Translations under genes and position numbers: made by a program
Shown: positions 21,401-31,800 of the stretch, piece after piece
Position numbering within the stretch: position 1 is the first letter of the stretch
Layout: each line of letters begins with the position of its first letter
Source of the DNA: Asterochloris sp. CNOR1
Taxonomy: Eukaryota; Chlorophyta; Trebouxiophyceae; Trebouxiales; Trebouxiaceae
DNA: 64,000 bases
Direction of reading: 5' to 3'
Assembly (NCBI GenBank): GCA_963969365.1
Contig: OZ017748.1
Span: 4,275,001-4,339,000, forward strand
The notes under the pieces: generated by a model
Databases searched by the model: none
Told to the model about the DNA's origin: nothing
Seen by the model: only the letters and a program-made list of their open reading frames with translations

Positions 21401-24400
21401 TCCCTGTGTGACCCAAATCCCCTCTGCACTCTGACGCGACCACCCTAAGCCGGGTGCAGCCTGGCCTTGTAACAGCTGGGATGGAGGTCACAATTCCTTC
21501 CGCCAGCCAGTGCAGCCTGTACCATGCCCCTGCTGTACTCCCCCAACGGCCCACCTTGGCTGCCTGCCCACCTGCTGTAACCCCTAAACCCTGACCCTTG
21601 CTGCCTGCTAGTGCAGACAACACCATGATGCTGCTGGGCTCCTCTCAACCGCCGACTGCCTATGTCGCTGCCTGCCCACCTGCCCCAAACCCTCAACCCT
21701 AGCTCCTGCTGCCTGCCAGTGCAGACAACCCCATGATGCTGCTGGGCTTACCCGACGGCTGCCTTTGCTGCCTGACCACCTGTCTGTGTAGACACCACCA
21801 TGGCTGAGCCCTCAATGGCTGCATGCTCATATCCCTGCTGCCTGCCTGTGCAGACCACGCCATGTTCTTGTGCCTCCCTGACGGCCGCCTTTGCTGCCCA
21901 AACCCTGCTGCAGACCACATCCTCTTATTGCCAGGCTCACCTGATGGCCAGACAAATCACAGGCTGGCCCACCATCGCTAGCTGTTTGACACCCAGTCAA
22001 CTCTCACTCATGATACCACCTCAGCTGCCTGCCTTCTGACACACCATGTCCCCGCCGGGCTCTCCTGATGGCTGATGGCGTGCCTTGCAGGCCACACCAT
22101 GCACCTGCTCGGCTTAGATGGAGTACTGATTGCCCACCATTGCTCAAAGTTGCTGTCGTCTTGCATCTGACACTCCTGCTGCCTGCCAGTGCAGATACAT
22201 TCCTGCTGGATCCCCCAAATAGCCACCTCCTGCTGCCCGTCATTTGCTCCAAATCTTAAGGCCTAACTGCTGCTGCCTGCCAGTGCAGACCACACCATGT
22301 TCCTGCCAGGGTCCCCTGACGGCCAAATGGAGTACATGCTTGCCCGCGGGGAAGAAGTTCCCGAGTTCAATTTCTGGAAGCGCGACAACTTTATGGAGCT
22401 GCTGGAAAATTGGTGAGCACACCCTGAAGACTCCCTGGACTCTGGGATCAAGCATCCTCTGCCTGAAAGCATGACTTGTTCAGAGGCCTTTTTGAGCACT
22501 GGTGAGCTCCTGGGAACTATACAAACACGCCTGCCACAGATGGCTCAATGGACTTGAGCACTGGTCAGCACAAGGCTGCTGGAGACGTGGTAAGACACAC
22601 TGGCGGGTTTGTGGAACCTGCTCTGGTGCACCCATGCGGTGGCTGACATTGCTGTGCACCCACTTCCTTCCGCCTTGACACCAATGCTCAGGAGGTGTGC
22701 AAGGTCTGCGGCAGGCGACACGACCCCTCATTGGGACTGACTGCAGTCACTGCGTCATGCTGCTGGCCTGCCCCACCCATGCCCTGCCTGCTGGGAGTGA
22801 CGCCCTTGTGCTCCATCAGCATAGGCTGCCCGGCTGCAGACCGACAGAAGGGCTGCCAATGCGAATGTCTCTTTGTTCTTTGCAGGTCGCCATGTCGCCT
22901 GCAGGGAGCAAAGAAAATTCTTTGCTCCAGACATACCCTGCTGACACTGTGTGTGGCCAGCAGCACATGAACTCAGTTAACGTTGGATCTCATAGCAGGT
23001 CGCTCCGCTGTCTGCAGAGAGCAGACCAACTGAATTGCCTGAGCAATGCCTTGCTGCCGTTGTGCGCAGGCAGCAGCAGAAGGCCTCCTGCTCGGCCCAG
23101 GAGATGCAGCAATTTTCAGGAAGGCACGTGAGAACGAGTTGACAGTGGATCCTGTGGCTTACCGCCATCATGCCATGGCAGGCTGCCCTGCTTGCCCTGC
23201 AGGCAGCACAGGGACTTTTTCTGCCCCACCCATGCCATCCCTGGAGATGGCAATGACATAACTTTCCGCCAAGAGGGCTGGAGGGGCTCCAATAAGGACA
23301 ACAAGGAGCCGGGGCAGGTGGGCTGCAGGCAGCCTGCATTCCGGTTGAGGCAGTGGGGTCAGGCCTGACACATGTGCTGGAAGGGCATGATCAAGCGGAT
23401 GGGCAGGTGGGCTGCAGGCAGACTGAGTTCTTTTGGGCATCACGCCGGCCTGACAAAACTGCTGGAAGAGCACAATCGCCAGCCTGGGCAGGTGGGGTTT
23501 GCAGGCAGACTGAGGGTGTGCTGCCAGTGGGGCTCAGGCCTGACAAGGGCTGCCTGAATGGAAGGAGGCAGCAGTGTGCTGTCTGTCGTATTTTGGGCGT
23601 GCACCCTCATGTCGAGGTCTTTCTGGGCAGTAAGGCCATGTTCCCAGGACCCCCAAAAGACCTGTGCTATCCAGTGTCATGCAGGTGCGTCATGCCGCCC
23701 ACAAGGGCCTGAGGGCAACTGAATGCTGGTCTGAGTCACTCTAGACAGCGCAGGCACCCACATGTGCCACGCCGTTGCCCTGCAGGTGCTTTCCCCAGCC
23801 CAGAAGGGGCTGGCAACTGGACGCCTGTCTGAGCCAAGAAAGCAGGGGGCACCCACATGGGCCATGCCACTGCCCTGCAGGTGCACCAAGGGAACTGGCG
23901 ACGGAGTGCATACCTGAGGCTGTCCAGACGGTTCCCTGTGCTGTCCCACCTGCGGATGTGCGCTGCCGTGCCACGGGGCTTGGAGGGCAACACCAAGTCA
24001 GGCGCCTGGATGGCAATGGCGGGCACAGACAGTCACTGTGCCTCTCCTGCCCTGCAGGTGCGCCCTTCGACCCAGAGGGGCCTGGGCAATTGGATGCACG
24101 CCAACGTCAACAAACCGCCCGTGCCCAACTGGTGCGCCTGCGGCATGTTCTGGGTCTCGCGGGAGCACATCTACCGCAACTCCCGCGGCTTCTACAAGAG
24201 GCTTCTGGACCTGATGGGCGACCATCCCAACCCCGAAGATGGTGAGTGTAGGGGGCGTTGCTGATGTGAGACTTGGAAGTGTGCTGACAACTGCGTCATA
24301 GGCTCAAGTCTGACGTACCACTTCCCCACTGCAGGCTTCTTCATGGAGCGGGCGTGGGCAACAGTGTTTGAGCAGACGGAGTTTGTCAAGCCGCTTGTGT

Positions 24401-24758
24401 GTGAGTCTGCCCTTCTGCCCTGCATCAGCGAGCTGCAATCCAGTTATGATGGAGTGAGTGTGCCCGCTGGCACTGCATCAGCAAGCTGCATCTCGACCAT
24501 GGCAGAGCAGCCTTCCTGCTGTGCTGGATTGCCTGTCTGTGACAGATGGCAGCAAGCAGATGTCCTTGGCAGATGACAGCCAGACTTGTTGCTCCCTTGC
24601 CAGTCACTGACCTTCACTGCTTGCCTACAGACCGGTCATTTGCAGCCATGCACCCCGATTGGGAGGGCCTCAAATTTCGGTCAGACCCGCCCGTCTCTCA
24701 GCAGGAGCTGCCAGAAGCGATAGAGGAGGAGCGGTCGCAGGCCGACGCAACTGAGTGA
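18427..24758 (+). CDS. DUF3431 family single-pass membrane protein
   Basis: Exons: 18427-18571, 18923-18998, 19868-19958, 20727-20849, 21190-21238, 22289-22412, 23203-23317, 24058-24241, 24335-24400, 24631-24758. They total 1101 nt in frame, 366 aa. A basic N-terminus precedes a hydrophobic stretch at about residues 33-57 (GRILLNTFLVLCLLLC...ICYLVLIT), which suggests a type II signal anchor with a lumenal catalytic-type domain. Family hallmarks seen are AEVVVAHFNDNLSW, HLPNVGREAHSHLWHIVERY with YHNLADHTMFLPG, and a C-terminal NWCACGMFWVSREHIYRNSR...FYKRLL. DUF3431 proteins are widespread in fungi and algae; a glycosyltransferase-like role in the Golgi has been suspected but I cannot assign a reaction. 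Exon 2 (76 nt) was found by phase: it bridges the phase-1 end of exon 1 and the phase-2 start of exon 3. Confidence 0.85.
20065..20700 (+). repeat. Ghost copies of DUF3431 gene exon 3 end and exon 4 start
   Basis: Two donor-side copies of the exon 3 end (real TTAGCTGGGTGAGTCATGAGG) lie at about 20085-20110 and 20158-20190, as GCCTGGGTGGGTAGCC and TGGCTGGGTAGCC. Acceptor-side copies of exon 4 (real CTGCAGGTGGATACCTATTC) lie at about 20436-20500 and 20615-20680. The last two share CGCATGCTGCC(C/T)CTC(T/C)CATGG and CTCTGCATGCGCTGCAA. Confidence 0.7.
21600..22288 (+). repeat. Array of about seven ghost copies of DUF3431 gene exon 6 start
   Basis: Nearly 700 bp of this intron consists of decayed repeats of the junction TGCCTGCCAGTGCAGACCAC followed by ACCATGTTCCTGCCAGGGTC. 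Copies begin near 21604, 21714, 21785, 21842, 21910, 22035-22090 and 22188; the real exon starts at 22289. Most keep the acceptor TGCAG and the ACCATG word but accumulate frame changes downstream. This is one of the two longest ghost-junction arrays in the window. Confidence 0.85.
23318..23910 (+). repeat. Ghost copies of DUF3431 gene exon 7 end and exon 8 start
   Basis: Three donor-side copies of the exon 7 end, including the phrase CAGGTGGG(C/G)TGCAGGCAG, fill about 23330-23540. Three acceptor-side copies of exon 8 follow, at about 23681, 23783 and 23876, each starting GCAGGTGC and keeping an AAGGG(G)CTGGCAACTGG-like word (real exon 24058: CAGAGGGGCCTGGGCAATTG). Donor-side and acceptor-side arrays thus meet within one intron. 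Confidence 0.75.
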
Positions 24759-25153
24759 TCAAGTGCTGCACCCCACATTGACCTCGTTGAACTGCTGACT
24801 GGCTCAGACACGCGGCAACTCTTGCCAGGGTGCACCATGCTATGACTGCCATGTTTCACAGCACAGGGCTGCTGGCCACATGTGTTGAGACTTTCTCCCT
24901 ATTTCTGCATTCCTGGTGTTACTGCTGCTGGACATAGTGCATGACTCATCTGCTATCCATGCAGCAGCTGTTGCTGCCCCTTTCCCCTGCTTATTTGATT
25001 CTTGTTTTGTACAATTGATTGCTGAATGCATGACCGGCTGATCTGCCTAGGTGTACAGTGTTGCTTCTGCCACAGACGCGACATGAAACAAGCTGAAATG
25101 CTTTTGAACCAACAATACAATTGCTAGAGACACACACAGAAGGGCTCATTGTG
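24759..25153. other. Convergent 3' intergenic space
   Basis: The plus-strand DUF3431 gene and the minus-strand malate dehydrogenase gene end 395 bp apart. The space is comparatively AT-rich toward 24890-25110. I see no unambiguous poly(A) signal, ORF or RNA gene. Confidence 0.5.
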
Positions 25154-28100
25154 TCAGGCCTTGTTTGCAAAGGCAACCCCCTTGTCAATGCTGCCCTTGA
25201 GCTCGGTCATCATGGTCTTGAAGTTCTCAGACTCCAAGTGATTTAGGTGTCCAATTGGGAGGAACTCCTGCATGAAGGGGGGCGCCATATGCAATTCGAC
25301 ATGTTCATTGCAGGGAAACACCTGACAACAGTAGCCAAGCCCGGCCAGCCAGCACTGACATCCTGCTCTAGCATGGGCCGTGCTACGCCAAATGGTTTGC
25401 TGCCTCTGACACTGCACACCAGAGAGGCATCCACACACAGACACACGACGCTTGCGACTCCTTGATGAGAGCTGTCCAGCTTCTTTGATACAGCAGGCAA
25501 GCCCAAAGAGGCAGCACTCTGCACAACAGGCCCAGACGGCACTTGCAACAGCTCCATTCACTTTAGTCAAGAAGCAGCCAACTTGCAGACTCACCTGGAC
25601 GCCGTTCCTGCCCTTCCTCAAACTAGGCCCAGTCTGCAGACAGCTCACCTGGATGCCGTCTATGCCCTTGATAACCCTAAGCATCCAGTCTGCAGACAGT
25701 TCACCTGAATGCCGTTCCTGCCCAGCCGGAGAGGACTGGCAAAGAAAGGCAGCTCTGTGAGGGAGCTCTGCACGTAGGCACACTCCACAATGCCCTCCAC
25801 GTCCAGCATGGCCCTCATGCAGGAGTCTGCAAACTCGGCTGCTGCATAGGCCATCGACAGCGTCGCTGAGCCCTTGCCCGCCTGCAGGAGAAGTGCAGGG
25901 CAGTGGTGATGATGCACAGAGAGGCAACGTCAAATAAACCCGTGTCAGGGTCAAAACCCTTTAAGCAAGACTTGGAGAGAAGCAATGCACAAATGCAGGG
26001 TAAGGCAGCTTCATGTCGACTTCTGCAGCCCTGAAGCACAGCAGGATCTTCTGGAGGCCCACAGAACACATTGGCAAGTCTCTGGAGAGCCAACACAGCC
26101 CTCAAGCAGCAATGTGCAAGCTCTGCAGCTGCGTAGGCCACTGACAACCTGGCAGGGCCCTTGCAGGCCTGCCTTGGCAGCATGCTGCAGGAGCAGTCAG
26201 CAGCCAGGAGTCTACAATCGCTTTGCTTGTATATGACCCATTGCACTCCAAACACCTGCGGCAAACTTGGGCTGTCTAATGGGCTACAGTTGCAGGGCAA
26301 TGCAGCTCATTCCAGCTTGAGGCCATGATTGTGAGCTGGATCAGACGTGGTGAGAGTCAAACGGGGCTCTGCCACACCTCACGCCATGTTGGCCCTCATT
26401 GCCAGCAATGGCTGTGTCATCAGATTTCAAGGCGCATGCAGCAGCCCAATGTGCAGGCTTTTGCATGTGCTGTCACCGCTTCAGAGTCCCCGCACTCTCC
26501 CCGAGGCTGCTGCTTGCCTTCCAGCACCATAAATGCCCTGCCCATCTTAGCCTCAACAAACCCCTGCGCCAAGGACAGCATGGCAGGTGCCGGTGCCTAC
26601 AGAATGCACATCCCAAATTTCCCTCCACCATTTTGTACCAGACACAACTGCTGCATCCACCTTGGCTTGCATCCGGAGGAACTGTGAGGGCCTTGAACTC
26701 CACAACCTCTGTGCCTGCGCTCTGGATGGAGAAGCACCTTGCATTGCGTCAGGAAGCACTCCGAGGGCCCACCTTGGCTTCCACGACCTCCGTGCCAGCG
26801 TTCTGGATGCGGGTCATAAGCGCCTTGGCCTTGTCGTCGGGGAGGACCAGCCGCGGATGGGCCTGGCTGAGCAGTGGCAGGATGGTCACGCCTGCAGGGC
26901 ACAGCGCGGACAGGGTGAGGCTGCACAGTCAGGTGGGCTGGGTCACCCAAGAACAGCCCTGCTGTGGCAGCAGCGCTGTCAGCTGGGCTGGGTCACCCAG
27001 CAACAGCCCTGCGTGGCAGCAGCACTAGCCCATGTCTGCTGCATGGAGTTCTGTGCTGCCAGTTCAGTTTGATAGCCCGCCAACAGCCCTGCTGCCGCAG
27101 CGTGTAGGGGTGGGGCAGCCAGCGGCCTGGCAGCACACCTGCTGACATCTGCACAGCGTGGTGCTCTCACAACACAGCCCCCCATGCACTGCAGATCTGC
27201 AGTCGGGTCGCTCTGTGACCCAGCCAGCAGAAGCCCTGGCATGAAAGGCACGGCTGCCTTGACAGGCAGCTGCCGACTTGCCTGGCGACTGATCCCAAAC
27301 AGCCTCTTCCCAATACCAACATGACCAGGCCCTCTGAAAGCACCAGCCTGCTCGCCCGTTGGTGACTGAAATGTCCACCATTCTCCTGCCAGGCAGCTGA
27401 CCCTGACCAGCCCGCTACATGCAGCACTGACACCAGGCCCACTGAGAGAACCTGCCTGCATTGGCTGCCGAGGACTGACATGTCCATCAACCATCTGCCT
27501 GGCGGCTGCAGCCTAACTGCCCGGTCCCAGTATCAGCAACACTCAACCCATTTGGAAGAAGCCAGCCCATGTGTCCGTTGCTGACAGACTTGTCCCCACC
27601 TGGAAGGGTTGACCTCTGCCCAGTCCCTTATTAGAATATCTTAGCAACGAGATTGCTGCACCCAAAACGGTCACCAATTCCGACAACAGCAGGAACTCTG
27701 TGGGCAGGCACAGGCACAGGAAGGAACGTTTCACAGGGACAACAGAATCAGGACCCCTCACCTGCGTGGCCGCCGATGACTGGGATGTCCACTTTGGCAG
27801 GGTCCACCTCCAGTATCTGGCCGATGAAAGCCCGCGACCGCGCCACATCCAGGGTGGTTACGCCAAACAGCTTGGCTGGGTTGTAGGTGCCGGCCCTGCA
27901 GCACAGCCAGGCAGGTGGTGACACGAACAGCAGCTGGGTCACACGCTTGCTGATGGTATGGTACTGCTGCATCAAACGCCGCCGTTATGCCACAGGTGCC
28001 AGCGTCGCAGCACAGGCAGCCAGACGGTTGATTTTTCGTGTGCAAGCACACAACAGAGCTACCACAGACAGCTTGGCTGGCATCTAGGTGCCTTGCCTGC

Positions 28101-30931
28101 AGCACAGGCAGGCAGGCAGCTGATTGTTTGCGTGCAAGCAAAGGGCAGAGCGGAGTATGGGTGCCTTGTGTGCAACACATGCAGACAAGCGATTTGTGTG
28201 CAAGCACCAAGCAGAGGTACCACAGACAGCTTGTGGGTGCCAGCCCTGCAGCAGAGTGAGTGCCAACCAACTTTTGCACCAAACTGGCCGAGCCAAGATG
28301 AAGTGGACATGGCCCAGGACACAGCACAGCTGTGCAAGAACAGCACGATTGGATGGCAGGTGGCTGCCTTGCAGAGAGGCTGCAGCAGTGATGGGCACAC
28401 ATGTCATGTTGCAAGACTTGCTTGAGCTGGAGAGGTCCCCCCTGCAAGACCAAGGCAGCTGCATGAGGCTTGTGAGCAATGCACCAGCAGAAGCGGGTGT
28501 GGTCACGCCAGGCAGCTTTGGCAGTGCACCCACTTCCAGCCCTGCTGCCCGTGCTCAGGTGCAGATGTCACCTCTTCTTGATGTCCCTCTTCAGCGCAGC
28601 ACAACAGATCGATATTGGCCACTTTGAAACAATCATCACGTGATAACAGTTTTGAGAGCGACCAGAGTAAGGCCCTTTCTCTTACTGTAGTTGGAATCTG
28701 GACAGGGCACCCCACCCATGGAGATTTTGTGGTCGAACGTGATTTGGATGGACGGCTGCAACCACCCTGATCCTCATCAAGTCCCTCGTCTAGCTTGGAG
28801 CAGTACAAGCTGGTGCTGCATAAGAGCGTGGGCTCACTTTTTGAAGACCTCTGCTGCGATGGGGACAGTGGAGTTGACGGGGTTGGAGATGATGGCCACC
28901 CAGGCCTCAGGGCAGTACTTGGCCACGCCCTCACACAGAGTCTTCACGATGCCTGCGTCGCAGGGCATTGGTGAGAGTCAAACAGAACTGCATAGTTGCT
29001 TGACACCTCCCGCGCCGGCGTCTCCACGAGGGGCGGCACTGCCACACATTCCGGCCAGTGTCTTCACAGTGTCTGCAGCTCAGGACATGTGCTGCAAGAC
29101 AGAGAGTTGGGCTGCAAGCCTCAGGGCCGCTGACACGCTCTTCACACAGCGTCTGTGCGATGCCTGCAGCACCGTTTCAGGCCGGTCAGAGGCCACACAA
29201 AAGGCCACCTAGTGAAAGGGCTGCACCCTGACGGAAGAGACATACAACAGCCACTCGAGCCCATGGGGGCAGCTCCCAATCACCCACTGCACCGCTCAAC
29301 GGCACACACAGGCACAGCCTGCACCAGCCCCACCTGTGAGGTCATATGCAGCATTGAACAAACTGTCACTGCAGGAGGCCCCTACATAGCATGAAGGGCT
29401 GCAGTGGTTCCCACTGTCAACATAGTGTCAGCCCTGGGCAAACACCTCAAGATGCGCTCAAGAGGCCTACAGTGTGACCTGCAGGGCTGCTGTAAGACAT
29501 GTGGTCGTGGCATGCCTGGCTTGCGGAGCAAGCCCCACAGGCACACACACTGCACATTGCCCAATCATCAACCACCAGACACCAGCAGGCGGCTGCCACC
29601 CTCACCCATGTTGCTGCCAAGCAGAGCAAAATGCCCTGGCTTGCATGGCACGCCTCAACCCGCCACAGTTGACAAACCACGGCCACACCATGCCTTGATG
29701 CACAGCAGGCCATTTGGTCATGAGCTCGTTCCACTAGTGAAGGCAGTGCATGGCCCAGCTGCTCATGGCATACGTCTGCCAGCTGCTGCCAGCCCAGATG
29801 CAGGATCGCCCACAATGGCAGATCCTTGCTACATGAATGCTGCACACCGCAAACTTGGATGAGACATGAGCAATGTCTGCTACCACCAACCCCAGTCCTC
29901 TGCAGCCCACAGGCCCCAGCCTACACTATTGCCATGCTGCCTGGCCCCTCAGCCTGTAGCCTGCTGAGGGAACAGCCTGCCACTGCATAAAGGCCACCTG
30001 CATTGATGTTGAACAGGTCATCGCGCGTCATGCCCGGCTTGCGGGGCACTCCCGCAGGAATGATCACGAGGTCGCTCCCGTACAGCGCGTTCCCCAGCTG
30101 CTCCTGCCCCAGGGCGCTGGTCACGCGAACGTCTGTGTCCATGTGACCCACATCTGCTGCCACCCCGGGGGTGCCCACCACGTCATACAGCCTCAGCTCG
30201 CCCACCAGGGGGTTCAGCTTGATCAGCAAGCTCAGGGGCTGGCCGATGCCGCCGGCTGCGCCTGCAGTCGCAGACAGGGCTGGGTGGTCAGGGCATCTGC
30301 TGCAGCACACAAGGCCCCACATCGGTTGCCCTGTTGAGGGGCTGCCTGTTGCTGTCCGCAGCGGTGGCTGGCATCACAATTGACAGCCTCAGCTTGCCAG
30401 CTGGAGGCTCAGGGCGCTGCCGCCCAATGAGTATGCAGGGCAGACGAAAGGTGGTGAGCCCTGAGAGTGCTGATGAGCTGCGCTGCAGACAACAGGGAGC
30501 GTCACACATCCAGCTGCGCCAGAAAGCCAAGGTGCCGGGGTCCTGCCTGTAGAGGGCAGGCAAGGCGATCATGTTTTCCAGCTGCCATGCCGGCTGGCAT
30601 CAGCATTTGACCGGCCAGCAGTGTGACACTCGTGAGCCCTCCATGGGGCGCCACTGCTGGTCTTACAAGACAATTCAATCACTCACTGGAGGCACTGACA
30701 CTCACCCAGCACTGCCACATTGACCTTGCGTCCTGTCAGGGTATCATTGCGCGTGATGCCTGGCACCTGCAAGCGATAAGCATCACTTGAAGAGCTCTGT
30801 AGCTGCATTTGCAGCATTGCAGGCTCCTCAGAAGGCGGCCATGTCAGGTACAGCTGATTGCGCACCTCTTGGCCGGCTTGGGCCTGGCCCACAGGTTGCA
30901 GATGCCCAAGGATCTGCTGGATGCGATGCAT
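25154..30931 (-). CDS. MDH: Peroxisomal (PTS2) malate dehydrogenase
   Basis: NAD-dependent malate dehydrogenase interconverts malate and oxaloacetate; the peroxisomal form serves beta-oxidation and the glyoxylate cycle. Exons (minus): 30931-30866, 30766-30706, 30261-29998, 28952-28838, 27895-27762, 26891-26773, 25881-25705, 25267-25154. They total 1050 nt in frame, 349 aa, close to plant glyoxysomal MDH (about 354). The N-terminus [11 protein letters not shown] contains R-I-x5-H-L, a PTS2 import signal like the plant RIxxxxxHL. Other hallmarks are the dinucleotide motif GAAGGIG (residues 43-49), [36 protein letters not shown], the catalytic-His loop [13 protein letters not shown] (His212) and [16 protein letters not shown]. 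The frame is open a little upstream but with no ATG, so ATG 30931 is preferred; it leaves PTS2 at the N-terminus. Confidence 0.95.
25590..26180 (-). repeat. Ghost copies flanking malate dehydrogenase exon 7
   Basis: Downstream (lower coordinates), two copies of the exon 7 donor edge lie at about 25590-25625 and 25640-25690, with words TCACCTGGA(C/T)GCCGT on the plus strand (real TCACCTGAATGCCGT). Upstream, about 26085-26180 is a roughly 90-bp decayed copy of the exon 7 start, with plus-strand GTAGGCCACTGACAACCTGG against the real ATAGGCCATCGACAGCGTCG. Confidence 0.75.
27896..28270 (-). repeat. Ghost copies of malate dehydrogenase exon 5 acceptor edge
   Basis: About four copies of the junction, read on the plus strand as (T)AGGTGCC(G)GCCCTGCAGCACAG, occur near 27985, 28085, 28165 and 28235. 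Each is followed by a shared tail with GTG(T/C)GCAAGCA. The real exon begins at 27895. The copies lie on the intron side of the junction, as elsewhere. Confidence 0.7.
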
Positions 30932-31800
30932 GGCGTTCTGATGGCAGGTTCGAAGCTGAGCTGGCAAGGTCTGTCTTTCTTTCTAGGTCGCAAGGCAGGC
31001 TCTACATGCAGCTGGCCCAAACACCTGCTCATTGTTGTGCCCAGACCTATGGAGAGATGACACTGCAACATGGTCCCGCTTTAAGGCAGGCCCGCAGCAA
31101 TAGCTCAAGGCTGTTTCAATAGTCTGTGACCATGCACGGTAAGCTAAGTGTGCTGCAGTGGCCTGGTGTCACTTAGCCGTTCTGCAGCCAGTGAAGTGCA
31201 CCAAAATAAGCTGGCAGCATCCAAAGCCATTGAAGGCTCGCACTCATGCCCACAGGACACATCCTTACTTCTGGCATGGAGGACTGGCTATGTACTTCTA
31301 CCATGATCGTGTTGCTCTGGCAACATTCTTGTTCCCTCTGTGCTTGTTGAGAGCCCACTTCCAGGCTTACGTTGACATCACATGTATCACAGTCATGGCT
31401 GTGCCTCCACAGGAAGGTCCCCGCGACAAGGCACATTGCATCATGTCCTGTTGGTCCAGTGCATGCACCCCCCGGTCTGCATAGATAGCTGCCAGAGCAC
31501 TGGATTGCAGCTCTCAATTGTACAGCCATCAGGGGCTGCCGCGCTGCGCCTACAGCCCTGTTATCAGACTCATAGCGAGGAGGAGGGGACCTGACAGTAG
31601 CCACCCGAGATATACTTCCTCCCAGGAAGATGAAAGGAACGGAATTTTGAGACATGCTATGCTGTGCTTTCCCAAATGCCGCTTTGAGAGTGTGGTGCAT
31701 GCACTCGATATGCCATTATTGTATCAGCGTGCAATGAGGGGTAGGGAGGGGCGGCTAGCATGCATTGACGGGTTCATTGTTCGGCAGGTTAGGCAACATG
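30932..31800. other. Intergenic region between malate dehydrogenase and YrdC-family genes
   Basis: About 870 bp, expected to hold the malate dehydrogenase promoter (minus strand) and the 3' end of the YrdC-family gene. Short ORFs exist on both strands but none resembles a protein family or has acceptable splice boundaries. Confidence 0.45.

Noticed and set aside
21600-22288. CRISPR array or satellite
   Set aside because: Repeats are degenerate, irregularly spaced, match the adjacent exon edge and lie in a eukaryotic intron.
25154-25954. Long uninterrupted minus-strand ORF across malate dehydrogenase exons 7-8
   Set aside because: The middle part reads through intron 7, which has no homology to the family; splicing gives the conserved protein.
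30932-30967. N-terminal extension of malate dehydrogenase
   Set aside because: The open frame upstream begins with TTG, not ATG, and an extension would bury the PTS2 signal.
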